Below, in pieces: positions 1-10,679 of a stretch of DNA of 42,500 nt. Below the pieces are notes generated by a model, which did not search any database, was not told where the DNA came from, and saw nothing but the letters and a program-made list of their open reading frames with translations. A program made the translations under genes and the position numbers. The stretch covers positions 1 through 42,500 of the forward strand of contig JBBHKE010000226.1 in the NCBI GenBank assembly GCA_037447655.1, written 5' to 3'. This stretch comes from Zygnema cylindricum. Lineage: Eukaryota > Streptophyta > Zygnematophyceae > Zygnematales > Zygnemataceae. Every line of letters starts with the position of its first letter. Within the stretch, counting starts at the first letter, position 1.

Positions 1-229
1 CACATTGTTGCCCGATTTGCTAAAAAGAATGTGTGCTCTTTTATCTTTGTCGTACGACACCATACACACGATTTAATTTCCCTTGAGTTGGCTTGAACAC
101 CCGCTCTTTATAATCTGAAAATTTACTTCCAACATTTTATGCGTTTCGGCTATTGTTTGAGATTTATTTGCACATACAAAATTTGGTTTGGTAAAGGTCT
201 CTTTACATATGAACATAAAAAGAATGTGT
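1..229. other. AT-rich sequence without recognised features
   Basis: No open frame, RNA gene or repeat could be supported here. Similarity to the hAT transposase fragment begins only near position 230. Confidence 0.5.
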
Positions 230-1215
230 TGGTAACATATCTACTGCAATTTTGTGTCCTCCATTGGACTACAGAATTCAGAAAGCCTCTAGATAGTTGT
301 TAACTAACCCACTTTCAATGGCAACCACTGCTGCCCAAGAAAACAAGTTGACAATCTGATTGCACCCCTGTGCAGCCTGGAATCCCCTAAGTCCGTAGGA
401 AAAAGAATCTCTGAAAACACCCAACCACGCGATTAGTTATAGGGTGGCAAAGATGCCAATATATACAAACTCTCAAAGAGAGAGAAGACCACTTACCATA
501 TTTTTTTAAGTCCTAGCTCCCTCTCACAACCCCTATCTACTGACTATATGAACCAATCAGAACATTGTACAGTACAAGAAAGTACTACTGCCGATGTACT
601 TTTTGTACAACCTTTGTACGACAAGACCATTAAGCGGACGCGTGTCCACTTTTCACTGTCCGTACGTTCCATGGAATTCCCGCGACCGAATGTTATCTCT
701 CCACGTGGCGCCAGGTCATACCACGTCACAAAATGCCAAAGTGACCATTTCGGGATGTGCGCCGTTGGATAGAATTTAGTATTTGATCTCAACCGTCGAA
801 ACAAATGTCTGATTCATTTGTTTCGTGCAGAATCATATCCATACTGTATTTAATTCGTTCTATGTATTTATGTTTGTATTTTCGTTAATCTTAATAGATA
901 CCGTAACACTGTTTGAATATTTATCAAACCCTTTATACTCTAGCGAACTTCTACGACAGACTGGTAAGAGCGAACGGCTACGCCATGCTCTACCGGTCGG
1001 AGGTTCGAGTCCTGCCAGACTCAACCTTTTGTTGAGAGTGACTTAGGTCACTCTTGTACTGCTGCTGAGGCAGCCATGGCTCCACTACTCTCTCTCTCTC
1101 CTTCAGTGACTACAACAAGTATGGGGGGTGGAGAGAGATAGGTGGAGGCTGACTGTTTTCGCTCTCTTTTCTATTCATCTATTTAGACCTAGAAAATACT
1201 TATATTAAATCCTTT
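230..1215 (+). mobile_element. hAT-derived fragment, inverted relative to 3965-4975
   Basis: This stretch matches the reverse complement of about 3965-4975. Shared blocks include the end of the transposase N-terminal part (near 245-280), the segment with GGCAAAGATGCCA (about 444-456), a CCAAT-like AACCAATCAG, the tRNA-related segment (946-1165), and the block AGACCTAGAAAATACTT (about 1185-1201). It therefore looks like a fragment of a second, related hAT copy in the opposite orientation. Only one edge of transposase coding sequence is present and no terminal repeat was found, so it is a remnant. Together with 3965-4975 it forms an inverted repeat with arms of about 1 kb around a 2.75-kb spacer. 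Confidence 0.7.
946..1165 (+). repeat. tRNA-related SINE-like segment, copy 1
   Basis: The segment has an A-box-like block (GACTGGTAAGAGC, about 959-971) and a strong B box (GGAGGTTCGAGTCC, about 1000-1013), spaced as in tRNA genes. A 3' part ends in pyrimidine- and T-rich sequence. The acceptor arms do not pair and the T stem has a mismatch, so it is not a functional tRNA. The second copy lies on the minus strand at 4005-4244 and keeps a better A box. A SINE is the likeliest reading, but target-site duplications were not found. Confidence 0.55.
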
Positions 1216-2123
1216 TTAGTTATATTCAACACCAAAGAAAAAATATGAAAAAATGGAACCTTTCCCTCATATATTTGTGTGTGAATCAAAGCGTCACGTC
1301 TATGAAACACCAACGTGATGCTTTTAGCTATCATAATCATTTTACAGCAACCCAATTTTCACATAAGTCGCACATTTAAGTTTCATCAAACAACGACACG
1401 CTCATCTATAGATGTGGGAATCGACACGGAAATTCTATAAGCGACACTTCATATGTTCTAAGCGTATTATGCATGAAAAGCTAGTATAACATGCTTGTAA
1501 TGCAAAGTAACCAAGTGTTTTGTCGAGACACATTTCATTTTATGCCAAATACTAAAATTGTTGTGATAAACCATATCGGCTAAAATCGCAAAAATACATG
1601 TAGTGTTGACCTACATTCGATTCCTCGATTGCCTTTTCGACATTTCACCAATGGCAATTTGACTTTGCAAAATGTGAGGCAACAACATAAAAACATTTGT
1701 AAAGTTTAAAGTTCGTATTGATTTCAATGGACCTTAGCTTTTACAACTCTACCTGTTGTTAAATATTTTGCTTTGAACAACAAGCTTGTTTGAAATTCAC
1801 GAGCAAACTTGATAATTTTTTCTGGTATTTCCTTTCACATTGGTCAAATTTCATCGTATTGGCAAAGCCCATCGCTAAAATGTCATTTTTTTGGATAAGC
1901 ACATTCTATTGATGTGATGCACATTCACATCGCCAAAGCACATCGATTTACATATATATTGTTATTTGATGGGGATCGACGAGCAATACCAAAGAAGAAT
2001 TGAAGACCACTATTGCACGGAACTGGAGGATTTGACGGTTCTACATTTTTACATTATCGAAAAAATTTGTTCTTGTTCAAGGCAGTCCGTACATTTTTGA
2101 CAGTTTTTAGGGTGAATTTGACC
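1216..2123. other. AT-rich spacer, no gene recognised
   Basis: This is AT-rich sequence without long open frames, spliceable coding segments or an obvious repeat. It lies between the inverted hAT fragment and the left end of the complete hAT element. Confidence 0.5.
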
Positions 2124-2360
2124 GTTATTACCATAGATGTTTCATTCGTACTATGAGCACGGAAAAGTATTTTGAAAAATAACGCATATGCGCATTATTC
2201 AAAGTTTCACATTTTTTAACATGCGTTGACCGACTTTGACTTATTATATAATAAACATACGAAAATCTCAACAAAAAAAATCAGAATAAAATACAGTACA
2301 ACATCTTAAACGATTAAAATATGAAACATTATTCGATACCTCTATGCTCCAAAGTTTACC

Positions 2361-2480
2361 AGCGACGTCAGTGCCTCGTGGCCGAAATAATGAACCAGCA
2401 ACTAGCGACCAGACTCCCTCGTCGCTGAAACAGTGAACCAGGAGTCAGCGACCGGGCTGCCTCGTCGCTGGTTCAGCATT
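2361..2480. repeat. 43-bp tandem repeat, about 2.8 units
   Basis: Three diverged units start at 2361, 2404 and 2446. Each begins AGCGAC and contains a CCTCGT core followed by AGTGAACCAG- or GGTTCAGC-like sequence. It is more GC-rich than its surroundings and lies in the subterminal part of the hAT element. Confidence 0.65.
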
Positions 2481-2932
2481 ACAGCATGGCTCCATACAAC
2501 ATGCTCACATATAGTATTTTAAAATCGACAATTGAAGCAAAAAATGGCCATGTTACAAGATTTTAACATTGAAAAAGATAAATTTATACTTAAAGCAAAA
2601 ATAACCGTATTTGTATTTTTATGAAGGAAATGGCAAAAGTTACACATAAAAATTTGGTGAAGACATTAACGGCCGTGAATGGAGCTACACCATTAACCTC
2701 TCTACTCTAAATCTAAGTCATCCATGTTTTGATATGAATCCTCTTCCACTACACCCCCATCCTCTCCCACTAACTCCCCTTACTCTTCCTCCCATGGTAT
2801 CATAGCCTCTTCATAGCTAACATCTTTGGTTTGGTGTGCTAACCTCAAATTACCAAATACCCAAACCAGGTCATTGGCCCTCTTAGCCATTACTCTGATC
2901 CGTTTTTTAGAGTGACTATGGTCATAGGTTGG

Positions 2933-3960
2933 CTAATTCCTCTCACATGAGTTGGCAACCGAGCATTGGGCAAGGACCCTAGTTGCGACCCTCTGCAAGG
3001 TAGGTGTGACAGCCCCAAACCGCTGCCACCACTTACACGCTAATATCATCTTAACACACGCTATTGTTACCTCCCTCCCAAATACACCCTCAAAACCCCT
3101 ATGTTTTGTTAACTCAATGTAGGCCGCGGTCTGGTCTGCCACAAGCGGTAACATCCTCTGAAGGATAGTGTGGAAGCCTTGCGTGACTATTACACTCGTC
3201 TCTTGCCCATATTCAAAACTTTGCTACTCGGGATCAAGGACGAAGCCAGCTGCATGTATGAGGCTACAAGTCATCCCCCATCTAGCCAACCTAGATTCCT
3301 TTAACTCCTCTAAAACGTGCACTCTTTCGGAATAACCTTCTCCTCCATTAGTCGACATATTATTTAAGTATTGACCAATCAAGTGAAAACCATAATAAAC
3401 CTTTCCCACATTTGGGGCACCTTTGTCACACTCTCTCATCAATTGTACCACTGGCTCTGAAATTGTCACAATTTCTTTCACTCTTATCCAAAATCCCGGG
3501 TTCAAAATATGGCCTTTGATCTTCATCCCCTCGGATTTGTATGCAGGCTTGCCCATCCATTGCCTCTAGTCATAATCAAACATTAAATGCTCGAGGCTTT
3601 GATCAACTCTAAAAACCTTTGGAGCATAATTAAGTTTGTCGCGAACAGAGTCTCTCCAAGTTTCAAAAGTCGGAGTGTCGAGATTTTGTTGAAGATGGCT
3701 ACACTCATATTATGATTTGTGATAAATATCAACACCTCATTTGCCTCTTTGACAGGTGTCGAGATAAAAGACAACTTGCCCCAATCCTCCAATAACAGGT
3801 CGGAAATGTGGGCAAAACATGGCGTCCACGTTATAGAAAGGTACTTGCTCATGAGCAAGGAGGTTGCTATTTTGTTAACAGGAGCAGAATCTGTCACAAT
3901 TTGGACCACATGCTCCACCCTACCGCAAGAACTCCTTTCTCCAACACCTTACCTGTTGGA
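2933..3960 (-). pseudogene. hAT transposase, C-terminal half (broken)
   Basis: Three minus-strand pieces line up as the second half of a plant-type hAT transposase. Piece one (3918 to 3583) contains VEHVVQIVTDSAPVNK and WTPCFAHISDLLLEDWGK, resembling the 'VTDNA...WTPCxAHxxDLxLED' block of DUF659-type hAT proteins. Piece two (3556 to 3224) contains GFWIRVKEIVTISEPVV and ends HAAGFVLDPE. Piece three (3154 to 2933) contains CKWWQRFG, LAQCS and NSCERN, the hAT C-terminal dimerisation signature. Stops and frame changes separate the pieces. The N-terminal half lies at 4932-5697, beyond an interruption of about 1 kb. DNA binding and strand transfer are family functions; this copy cannot encode a continuous protein as it stands. 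Confidence 0.85.
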
Positions 3961-3964
3961 TTAT

Positions 3965-4931
3965 TAGATTTACAAAGTATTTTCTAGGTCTGAATAGCTT
4001 AAGGGAAAATAGAAAAAAAAAGCATATGCAGTTTGCCTCCAGCTCTTCCCTCTATCCCCCATACTTGTTGTAGTCACTGAAAGAAAGAGAGGGTGGTGGA
4101 GCCATGGCTGCCTTGGCTCCTTAGGCAGGTCAGATTACGTGACGTAAGTCACTTTTAACTAAAAAGTTGAGTTCGGCAGACTCGAACCTCCGACCGGCAG
4201 AGCGAGGCATAGCCATCAGCCTTAGCCAGTCTGTCGTTGAAGTCCGTTAGAGTACATGGGGTATGATTAGTATTTAAATGTGTCAGAATTCACTAGTCCG
4301 ATTAACGGAAGTATGGATAAGAAACTTAATAACAAAATGAAATATAGAGCAAAAGTGAAACCGCACAAAACAAATTTACCAGACATTGATTTTCAACGGC
4401 TAGCATTCAAAGCCGATTTGGATTCGATGGCACGCATCATCGCCGAGATCCCGTAATAGTCGCTTTGGCGGTTTTCTGGCTTGACATGACTTGGAGCCAC
4501 GTGGCAAGTTAATATTGGGTAGGAGGAATCCCAACGAGCGTGAGGGCGATTTCGGGGAGATAAGCGTCCACTCAATGGCCGAGTTGTACACAGACCGTAC
4601 AGAAAGTACACCGACCACAATACTTTCTGTACTTTATAGTTCTCTGATTGGTTCGTACATCAGTATATAGGGGTTGTGAGAGGGGTTTAGGAGTTAGGAG
4701 ATTTAGGAGGTAGCCGCCTCTCTCCCACTGAGTTTGTATATATTTTGGCATCTTTGCCACTTGATAACTAATTGCTTGGTTGGGCGTTTTCAATGATATC
4801 ATTTGATGCGGACTCAAGGGAGTCCAGACTGCACAAGGGTGCAGTCAGATTTCTTGTTTGCCTGCTTGGGTATCTGTGATCCTAGCTGAAGAAGGGTTAG
4901 CCAAAAACTATCTAAAGGCTTCCTGAATTTT
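3965..4931 (-). repeat. ~1-kb insertion or intron interrupting the hAT transposase
   Basis: On the minus strand the transposase frame is lost near 4931 and resumes near 3958 with VLEKGV, then VEHVVQIVTD. The intervening DNA carries a CCAAT-like block (about 4647-4656), a TATA-like ACTATAAAGTAC (about 4631-4642), the short palindrome TTTGGCATCTTTGCCA (about 4743-4758), and a tRNA-related segment (4005-4244). It ends in an acceptor-like CCAACAG. It could be an intron that gained a SINE, or a nested element. A related copy lies in opposite orientation at about 270-1215. Confidence 0.6.
4005..4244 (-). repeat. tRNA-related SINE-like segment, copy 2
   Basis: Read on the minus strand, the segment has a good A box (TGGCTAAGGCTGATGG, about 4213-4228) and B box (GGTTCGAGTC, near 4176-4186), then about 170 bp ending in a T9 run near 4013-4021. 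That layout, internal Pol III promoter plus T tract, fits a tRNA-headed SINE. The putative acceptor ends do not pair, so a functional tRNA is excluded. It is related to 946-1165. Confidence 0.6.
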
Positions 4932-5697
4932 TTAGTCCGATGGGGGACACAAAATTTCATTACGAACATATTTAGCATCTTTGCATTGCCCACTGGTGTT
5001 TTGCGCCATAAGAAACATGTCCCCCTTTGGGGTGACAGGTATAATGTTGAGGAGAGGCGTTTGGTCAACAACTGTCCAACCATCCGATGTGATAGTGGCA
5101 CCAGTGACCTTCATAGTCTCCATGTAACTGTGCAAATCGTTAGTTATCGTCTTCTTAGTCATAGCCAACAGACGAGTTCTCAGCCTATAACACTCCCCTA
5201 TCTCCGCAGTCAACTTTACCGCAACCTTAAAATAGTGGTCTGTGAATAGAGTGAATGGCAAGCCATTGGCAAAGAATACCTTGGCCCATGCTTTGTCTAC
5301 CTCCTTCTGGTTATGCTTATTGAAAGCATCTCGAATTTTTGTCTGCACCCGTTTCACCTTGTTGCTTTGGCTAGACTCGACAAGATGGCTAGAAGCAACA
5401 ACATTTCCAGTAAGTCGATCCAGAACGAATATTTTACGCTTTTGAGAGTCGTGAGAAGCCTTGTCAGTTTCCATTACACTTAACTCTAGCTTCACATAAT
5501 CCGGACATGATTTGCATGGCCTGATTCTTGCATTCTTCACGTCTCCTAAAAGGTGGTTCATAATCCTGGTGTCTTGTGCATTATACTCTAATTTCTAGTA
5601 CACACAAATGCACAATTTACATCCTCAAGTAAACCACCCGTTGGAGCTACAACATGCTCCCACTCTACTTCTCGAATCCTTGGCATGACATCGTTTA
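4932..5697 (-). pseudogene. hAT transposase, N-terminal half (unit A copy)
   Basis: Minus-strand reading starts near 5687-5697 with MPRIRE and VEWEHVVAP, followed by a frame break, then a 209-residue open segment (5561 to 4932). That segment contains HLLGDVKNARIRPC, like the second half of a BED-type zinc finger, and later ITSDGWT and LLNIIPVTPKGDMFL, which match the start of the DUF659-type region in plant hAT transposases. The canonical zinc-finger cysteines and histidines are only partly recognisable. The frame closes at 4932, where the interruption begins. The homologous copy at 11600-12022 keeps the N-terminal part in one frame, so the break near 5561 is specific to this copy. Confidence 0.82.
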
Positions 5698-6058
5698 CGA
5701 AGGTTCGCGGAGGCTAAAATGTGATTTCAATGGCGGCTACATTGGGGCTTCGATGGCGGCCACAATGCTGGCTTCGTGTCTTCGTGAGTTCCTGGTAAGG
5801 ACGAAAGGTCCAGAAGTCGAAATCTAATTCAAATTAGACCGCGGAAATGAAGTATATTTTTTAAAAAAAATTCGTACATACCGCCTGTCCGTACAATTTA
5901 CACCTATACTTTCGGTACGTCCGTACAAATACATTCAGTACAATCTGTCCGTACACGAAAACTATACGAAACTTACGAAAAGTTCAAAAAACCCAAAAAA
6001 TAACGCATAATCGTAAAATTTTCGAAATTTTAACGAATGAAACATCTATGGTTATTAC

Positions 6059-6600
6059 CCCAAACTGTACGATTTAGTAGGGCAAATATGAAATTTCTTC
6101 AATGTCGTTTACCCTATGATCAGAAAAAAATCATTTCACATGCCGGGAAAACAGGAACTTTATCTACTCTCCACGTTCGTACGGTAGAATTCCAAGCCGT
6201 ACTACCGAACTGTAATCGAAACCATAGTTCAAAAGTCGGCGTTTTTATGGTAGGCCTTTGGTCGGCGCCTTTATCGTAAGTTGTGTTATGGGCTTTCATG
6301 TGATCTTCTTAGATCGCTACTTTGATCAGCGACCGTCCGATCGTCCAAATCTTACGGTGTAAATAAATTTTTTTCGTCCGAATGTTTTAATTGGTACATA
6401 TACAGTACTGTAGAGTACATTACAGTATGACTGTACTGAAATGCAATGTTTCAGATCTTTTTGCACATTGAAGCGCTGTTGTACCGTATCGTACGTACGC
6501 CTAACGATTTTGAGGGCTGTGATGTCACCAATGTTTATAGAACTTCATGCGATTCTAAATTTGGTGACCATTACTTCTCTCCTCTCTCTCGCCTCAGGCC
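6059..6600 (+). promoter_or_regulatory. Upstream region of ZIP copy A
   Basis: This is the sequence between the hAT end and the ATG of the truncated ZIP copy. It has several GTAC tetramers (about 6395-6495), including CGTACGTACG. The bZIP-type palindrome present in unit B is mutated here to TGATGTCA (6520-6527). Relative to unit B, about 300 bp are missing near 6395. A pyrimidine-rich leader directly precedes the ATG. Confidence 0.45.
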
Positions 6601-9144
6601 ATGGCGTCGCCTACCTCGTCCTTGCTGCTCTATATCCTCTTGCTGATACCTTTTGCTTCAGCCCAGTGTTCACATGGAGGTAGGATTATTTTCTTTGCGA
6701 TGGGTTCTTCAGTGTTGTTTTTCTACCATAGAAAGATCTCCTGCTAATTTGTACAGTATTTCAACTTAGTCAGCCACCTAGTAACGTGGATCTCAATTGA
6801 AATTTGAATGTAAAATAATAATCCGGATTCTCATTGAAAGAAATCTAAGAACATGCACACAAATGACAACAACGAGCCCTATCTTTGCCAAGTATACAAG
6901 CTTTTTGCCTTTTTCAAGCTCATGTCTGATAAAGTCATGATCATAAACTTAAATGACAAGTTTCTGCTCATAACCAATATTGTCGTTGTGGATTCACCAA
7001 CTTTTTATTGATGGTTATCTAGTGATAGTTAAATATTATTCGCCAAATATTATCGTTTTTATTGTCCATGACACTATAAATTTAATCCTTTTACCCTAAA
7101 GTTGTGTAAATGGCACCAATTGTTTTTTTCTTAACGCTTATTCTTTAAGCGTTTTAAAACCAACCACGTCATTTGGAATTGAATTCGAATTAATAAGATT
7201 ATGTAATTCACACGCTAATAAATCCGTGACGATAATAACAATACATGTTGTAGCATGAGCGTCACGATCACTCTGGGGGATCTTAATTGTCAACTGAACT
7301 TAAACTCCTTCAGGTTCAAAAATCCGATTCTCCATGCACCCTCTTCAGATGTTTGAGTTGAAGTGAACTGTCTTACCTTTCGATGGGGAGAATGTGATGA
7401 AAAATTGGATTTTTACTTAGAAAGATAAACGGGTTTGAAAGGCGGTTCTTTTTTTCTTCACAATAATTCAATATTGCAACAAGGACTATTGAACAGACTA
7501 GGACCATACACACACATACACGCACACATTGTGACCAGGTTTACATTACTATATCATGATCATAGCTATGACCAGATTTACAGAACTATATCATGTTTAT
7601 TCCTATGAACATGATTATAATCACAACCACACATTTATAGTCATTCACCTCGTGTCCGTATCCTAACTTGGTTGCTACTGGTTATATAAGAAATGTCTTA
7701 GTGTATACCAATGTGATCATTCTCCCCATTTTTTTGCGCTTACACATAAACCGCAATAATTGCCAGAATAGCATTATGTGGATTACAAGCAGTCATATAA
7801 GCCTTTGTTTTAGATACAAGCGGTAATATGCACCGTACCATTGTCTTTCCATATTTTTTTGTTGTTGCAATGTACAAGACAATTTCCAACAGAACAATAT
7901 GCTATGGTTATAATGGTAAGCTGTCGTTACCTTCTTACATATGCTACGATGAGTTTGGTGGAATGATCCATTTTTTTTATCCAATGCTGAAATGATGACA
8001 GCTTGATTATAAATAATTCTTATGTATTTAGTGCTCTTGTAACAATGACCTTATTCAGATCATGATCATGGACATCACCATCATTTTGACGATCAACACG
8101 ATCACGAACATTCTGAAGTAATACATGACCATGATCACGACCATGGTCACGATCATATTGAACACGGAGAAGCTGCCTACCAATCACAAGCTGTATATGA
8201 GACCCATGATGACCTTGACCATGTCCATGACCATGACCATCATGACCATGGCCATGATCATGGTCATGACCATGGTCATCATGACCATCAAGGTCATGTC
8301 CATGGCGGTAGCTCGGACCACAAGCCGAAAAGCAAAAAACAAGGAGATGAGAATGTGCTAAGGCAACCGGAAGAGATGGCAGAAGAGATGGAACTTTTGG
8401 AGCATGGGTTCGAATTGGACGAGGAAGAATCGGACGAGTTGATTCACGGTCTTACTCTGACAGGTGGGAATTACTGTTCTTAGACTTGTTTTAAACCAAC
8501 GTAAGCCTGTTAGGTTCTGTCTGAAAGCTTTTTGTGCATGGTTATACTTGTTTTAACCTTCGGTATCCTATTTTTCTACGATGGAACTGAAGCTTTTTTG
8601 TTTCTGTTAAGCATGTTTAAACTTGTTGGATATTAGTTCCATATTACGAGTGTGTTTCCCTTGGGAAATTTTCTTACTTTAAAAAAGGCCACCTTTATTG
8701 ATGTTTTTTCTTTTTTTTTCCAAAAAGTTTTACTTGAGCATTTGAAAGCACTTGTGACTGAGAAATCTGGTCCCCGTAAATCTTATCTCGACGGAGAGTA
8801 AAATTGCTAAGGTTTCCAAGTTTTAATTCTTTTTCTTCTTTTTTTTGGTCTTTTTTTTCATTCGTTTTTTTGTTTTTGTTTTCTCTCCTTTTCCAGGACT
8901 CTGGGTCCGAGCAATGGGGAGTTCTCTTCTCGTCAGTCTCGCCTCTCTTATTTGTCTCAGTCTTCTTCCCTTTATTTCTGGTAACGATTGCTGATTATAT
9001 TGTCATGCTCTTTTCTTTATTTTAAACTATTTTACATCCTTCTATGGTTAGCATTGTAATCGACCGTTTTTCTTTTGTTAGTTTTGTAGGAGTTAGGGCT
9101 ATGTGTAGGGATTTGGCTCAAGGATTAGGACTTCTTTTGCTTTT

Positions 9145-9215
9145 CCGGCAATTTAAGCAATTTCAAGGCAATTTCAAAGCAATTTTTAAGCAATTTTTAA
9201 GCAATTTGAAATAAT
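9145..9215. repeat. Short GCAATTT-based tandem repeat in intron
   Basis: Six or seven units of about 10-12 bp built on GCAATTT(TTAA) lie just upstream of exon 4 of copy A. Unit B (about 15757-15810) has one fewer. Confidence 0.7.
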
Positions 9216-9296
9216 CGATATTTATTGTTGATGCAGCACATGGAAAAATGCCTTCTAGGGCTATCGTGGACGCTTTGGCAGCTTTTGGGGTTAGTA

Positions 9297-9715
9297 TTTT
9301 TTTTTCCTCTTTATATCAATATTGTATATGAAGAAGAGCTCAATTTTCTTTTACCTCTTTATATCAATATTGCATAAAAAGAAGAGTTCAATGTCACACA
9401 TAAAGAATAGTTGTTTCTTTTCCCTCTTTTTATTAATATTACATGTAGAGAGAGCTCAATGTTGTATTTAAAGGAGAGTTACTTTTTTGCCTTTCTATGT
9501 AAAGAAGAACGCAATATTACATTTGAAGGCGAGTAATTTTTTCCCTCTTTATGTTAATTATGACATGTAAAGTAGAATTTCAATATTACATTTGAAGGAG
9601 AGTTTTTTTTTGTCTCTTTATTTCAATACATGTAAAGGAGATCTCAATATTACATTTGAAGGAGAGTAATTTATTTCCCTCTTTATGTCAACAATTTCAT
9701 GTAAAGGAGAACTCT
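9297..9715. repeat. Degenerate ~65-bp tandem repeat in ZIP intron 4, copy A
   Basis: Units share CCCTCTTTAT, TCAATATTACAT, GTAAAGGAGA and TTTGAAGGAGAGT blocks. About six units are visible. The equivalent array in unit B (about 15897-16240) is shorter by about one unit. Confidence 0.75.
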
Positions 9716-10158
9716 AATTTTTGTGTTTATGGACTATGTGGTTCATCCTTAGCATTATTTTCAGGCTATTTGTACAATGGATATTTTATTAAGCAAACCT
9801 TCTCTAATTTTACAGAAAATTTAATGCAACATTTGTCCACATTCTTATCTCCGATCGTTTTTTATGCTCGAAAGTTAAGAATTCAAAACTATTTCACTTT
9901 TGAATTTTCGAGTATGGTTTTAATGTTTTCAACTTCTAGGAAAATTGTCTAAATGCTACAAGTTTCCGGAGGCTATTTGGATATGAGTGAAACATCCTTA
10001 TACTTTTTTTGGAATGTTGGAAAACAAACAATGTTTATTAATTTTGCCATCCACACTAAATTAGGAAAACGGTGAACTTTCATGTGACAAAAGCGGGGCA
10101 ACTATGTACACTCCATTGATCCAATTTTTGGTTATGTTATGAGTAGAGAGGGAGAGGG

Positions 10159-10176
10159 AGAGGGGGGGGGGGGGGC
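10159..10176. repeat. Poly-G tract (copy A)
   Basis: A run of G interrupted once, next to GAGAGGGAGAG. It is also found at about 16690-16707 in unit B. Both precede ZIP exon 5. Confidence 0.8.
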
Positions 10177-10469
10177 GGAGGGAAGGGAGATGGAAAGTTC
10201 ATATATTCGACAATGTTTTTTGTTTTTCGAATCCTGGAAGATCTTTTTCTTATTTTGCAGGTGGGAGCTATGCTTGGAGATTCCTTCTTTCATCAATTGC
10301 CTCACGCTTTTGGTCAGTCCTTCGCCTCGTTTCCATTTGCTCTTATTCAATAACTTACTCACATGAGGTTGTAAATAGTTTAAGATACAATTGTTAATCC
10401 TTGTTATGGTTTTCCTTTGTCAATTTTTTCGAAACATTATCTTTTTCGTAAGTGTTTCTTTGACCGCGA

Positions 10470-10470
<1 letters not shown>

Positions 10471-10517
<47 letters not shown>
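10471..10517. repeat. (CT)n microsatellite, unit A
   Basis: An uninterrupted CT repeat of about 23 units in the 5' part of ZIP intron 5, matched at 17002-17046 in unit B. Confidence 0.9.
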
Positions 10518-10521
<4 letters not shown>

Positions 10522-10552
10522 ACGTAAGACATAAGATCTTGTAAACAACAGT

Positions 10553-10679
10553 AATTAATAACGCTATTTAAGTACGTGGACCATAATCTGCCACGTCTCA
10601 GGTACTAAATTAGAATCAATAACGCTAATTGTTTTTTGACGCTATTTAATCCTTGACTCTAATAGCGATTGGCGGTGTA
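10553..10679 (-). mobile_element. 5'-truncated MITE at the duplication junction
   Basis: The segment ends with CTCTAATAGCGATTGGCGG and TGTA, the terminal sequence of the MITE family found at 26086-26282 and elsewhere. Its interior (GTGGACCATAATCTGCCACG) matches the interior of 26749-27113 and 29137-29342. The other end is missing. It occupies exactly the gap between the end of unit A and the start of unit B. Confidence 0.75.

Larger units (their letters stand above)
2132..6050 (-). mobile_element. hAT-family DNA transposon with decayed transposase
   Basis: The left end at 2132 reads CATAGATGTTTCATTCGT inward. The right end at 6050 carries its near-exact inverted copy (6033-6050). Both ends are flanked by the identical octamer GTTATTAC (2124-2131 and 6051-6058). 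An 8-bp duplication and an A2/G5 terminus are typical of hAT elements. Inside, minus-strand reading gives, in order, a zinc-finger-like N-terminus, the start of a DUF659-type region, an interruption of about 1 kb, the rest of that region, and a C-terminal dimerisation-type segment. Frameshifts and stops break the frame, so this copy is probably immobile by itself. Its promoter-proximal (right) part is repeated at 10688-12399 because it lies inside the tandem duplication that also covers the ZIP gene. Confidence 0.88.
6601..10312 (+). pseudogene. Truncated tandem copy of the KE4/IAR1-type ZIP transporter (exons 1-5 only)
   Basis: Exons 6601-6679, 8059-8463, 8897-8980, 9237-9289 and 10261-10312 join in frame (673 nt, about 224 residues). 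They encode a signal peptide ([15 protein letters not shown]...), a His/Asp-rich lumenal region with many DH pairs, a first membrane span ([14 protein letters not shown]) and a second ([20 protein letters not shown]). The duplication ends in intron 5, so the remaining membrane spans and the metal-binding HNFTDG and HELPQE motifs are absent. Coding frames are intact. Relative to copy B it has one extra DHDH block (12 nt) and a few substitutions, including L for H in the DDHDH run and P for T before KSKK. Splicing of its phase-1 exon 5 onto exon 2 of copy B, or onto exon 6 at 18724, would stay in frame, so it may still contribute to transcripts. Confidence 0.8.
4332..10554 (+). repeat. Tandem duplication, unit A (about 6.2 kb)
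   Basis: Unit A begins at the shared ACAAAATGAAATATAG and ends at the shared TAAACAACAGTAA in ZIP intron 5. It matches 10688-17083 throughout, with scattered substitutions and several indels. It contains the right part of the hAT element and the promoter and exons 1-5 of the ZIP gene. The hAT left half exists only upstream of unit A and ZIP exons 6-9 only downstream of unit B, as expected for one tandem duplication event. Confidence 0.93.

Noticed and set aside
946-1025. Functional tRNA gene
   Set aside because: A and B boxes are present but the acceptor arms do not pair and the T stem is imperfect; better read as a SINE-like repeat.
6441-6683. Open frames overlapping ZIP exon 1 upstream sequence (also 13097-13404)
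   Set aside because: They run out of frame through the leader and exon 1; the signal-peptide frame from 6601/13252 fits the family.
8125-8361. Met/Thr-rich frame over ZIP exon 2 (also 14732-14956)
   Set aside because: It is a shifted reading of the His/Asp repeat; the DH-rich frame joins correctly to both neighbouring exons.
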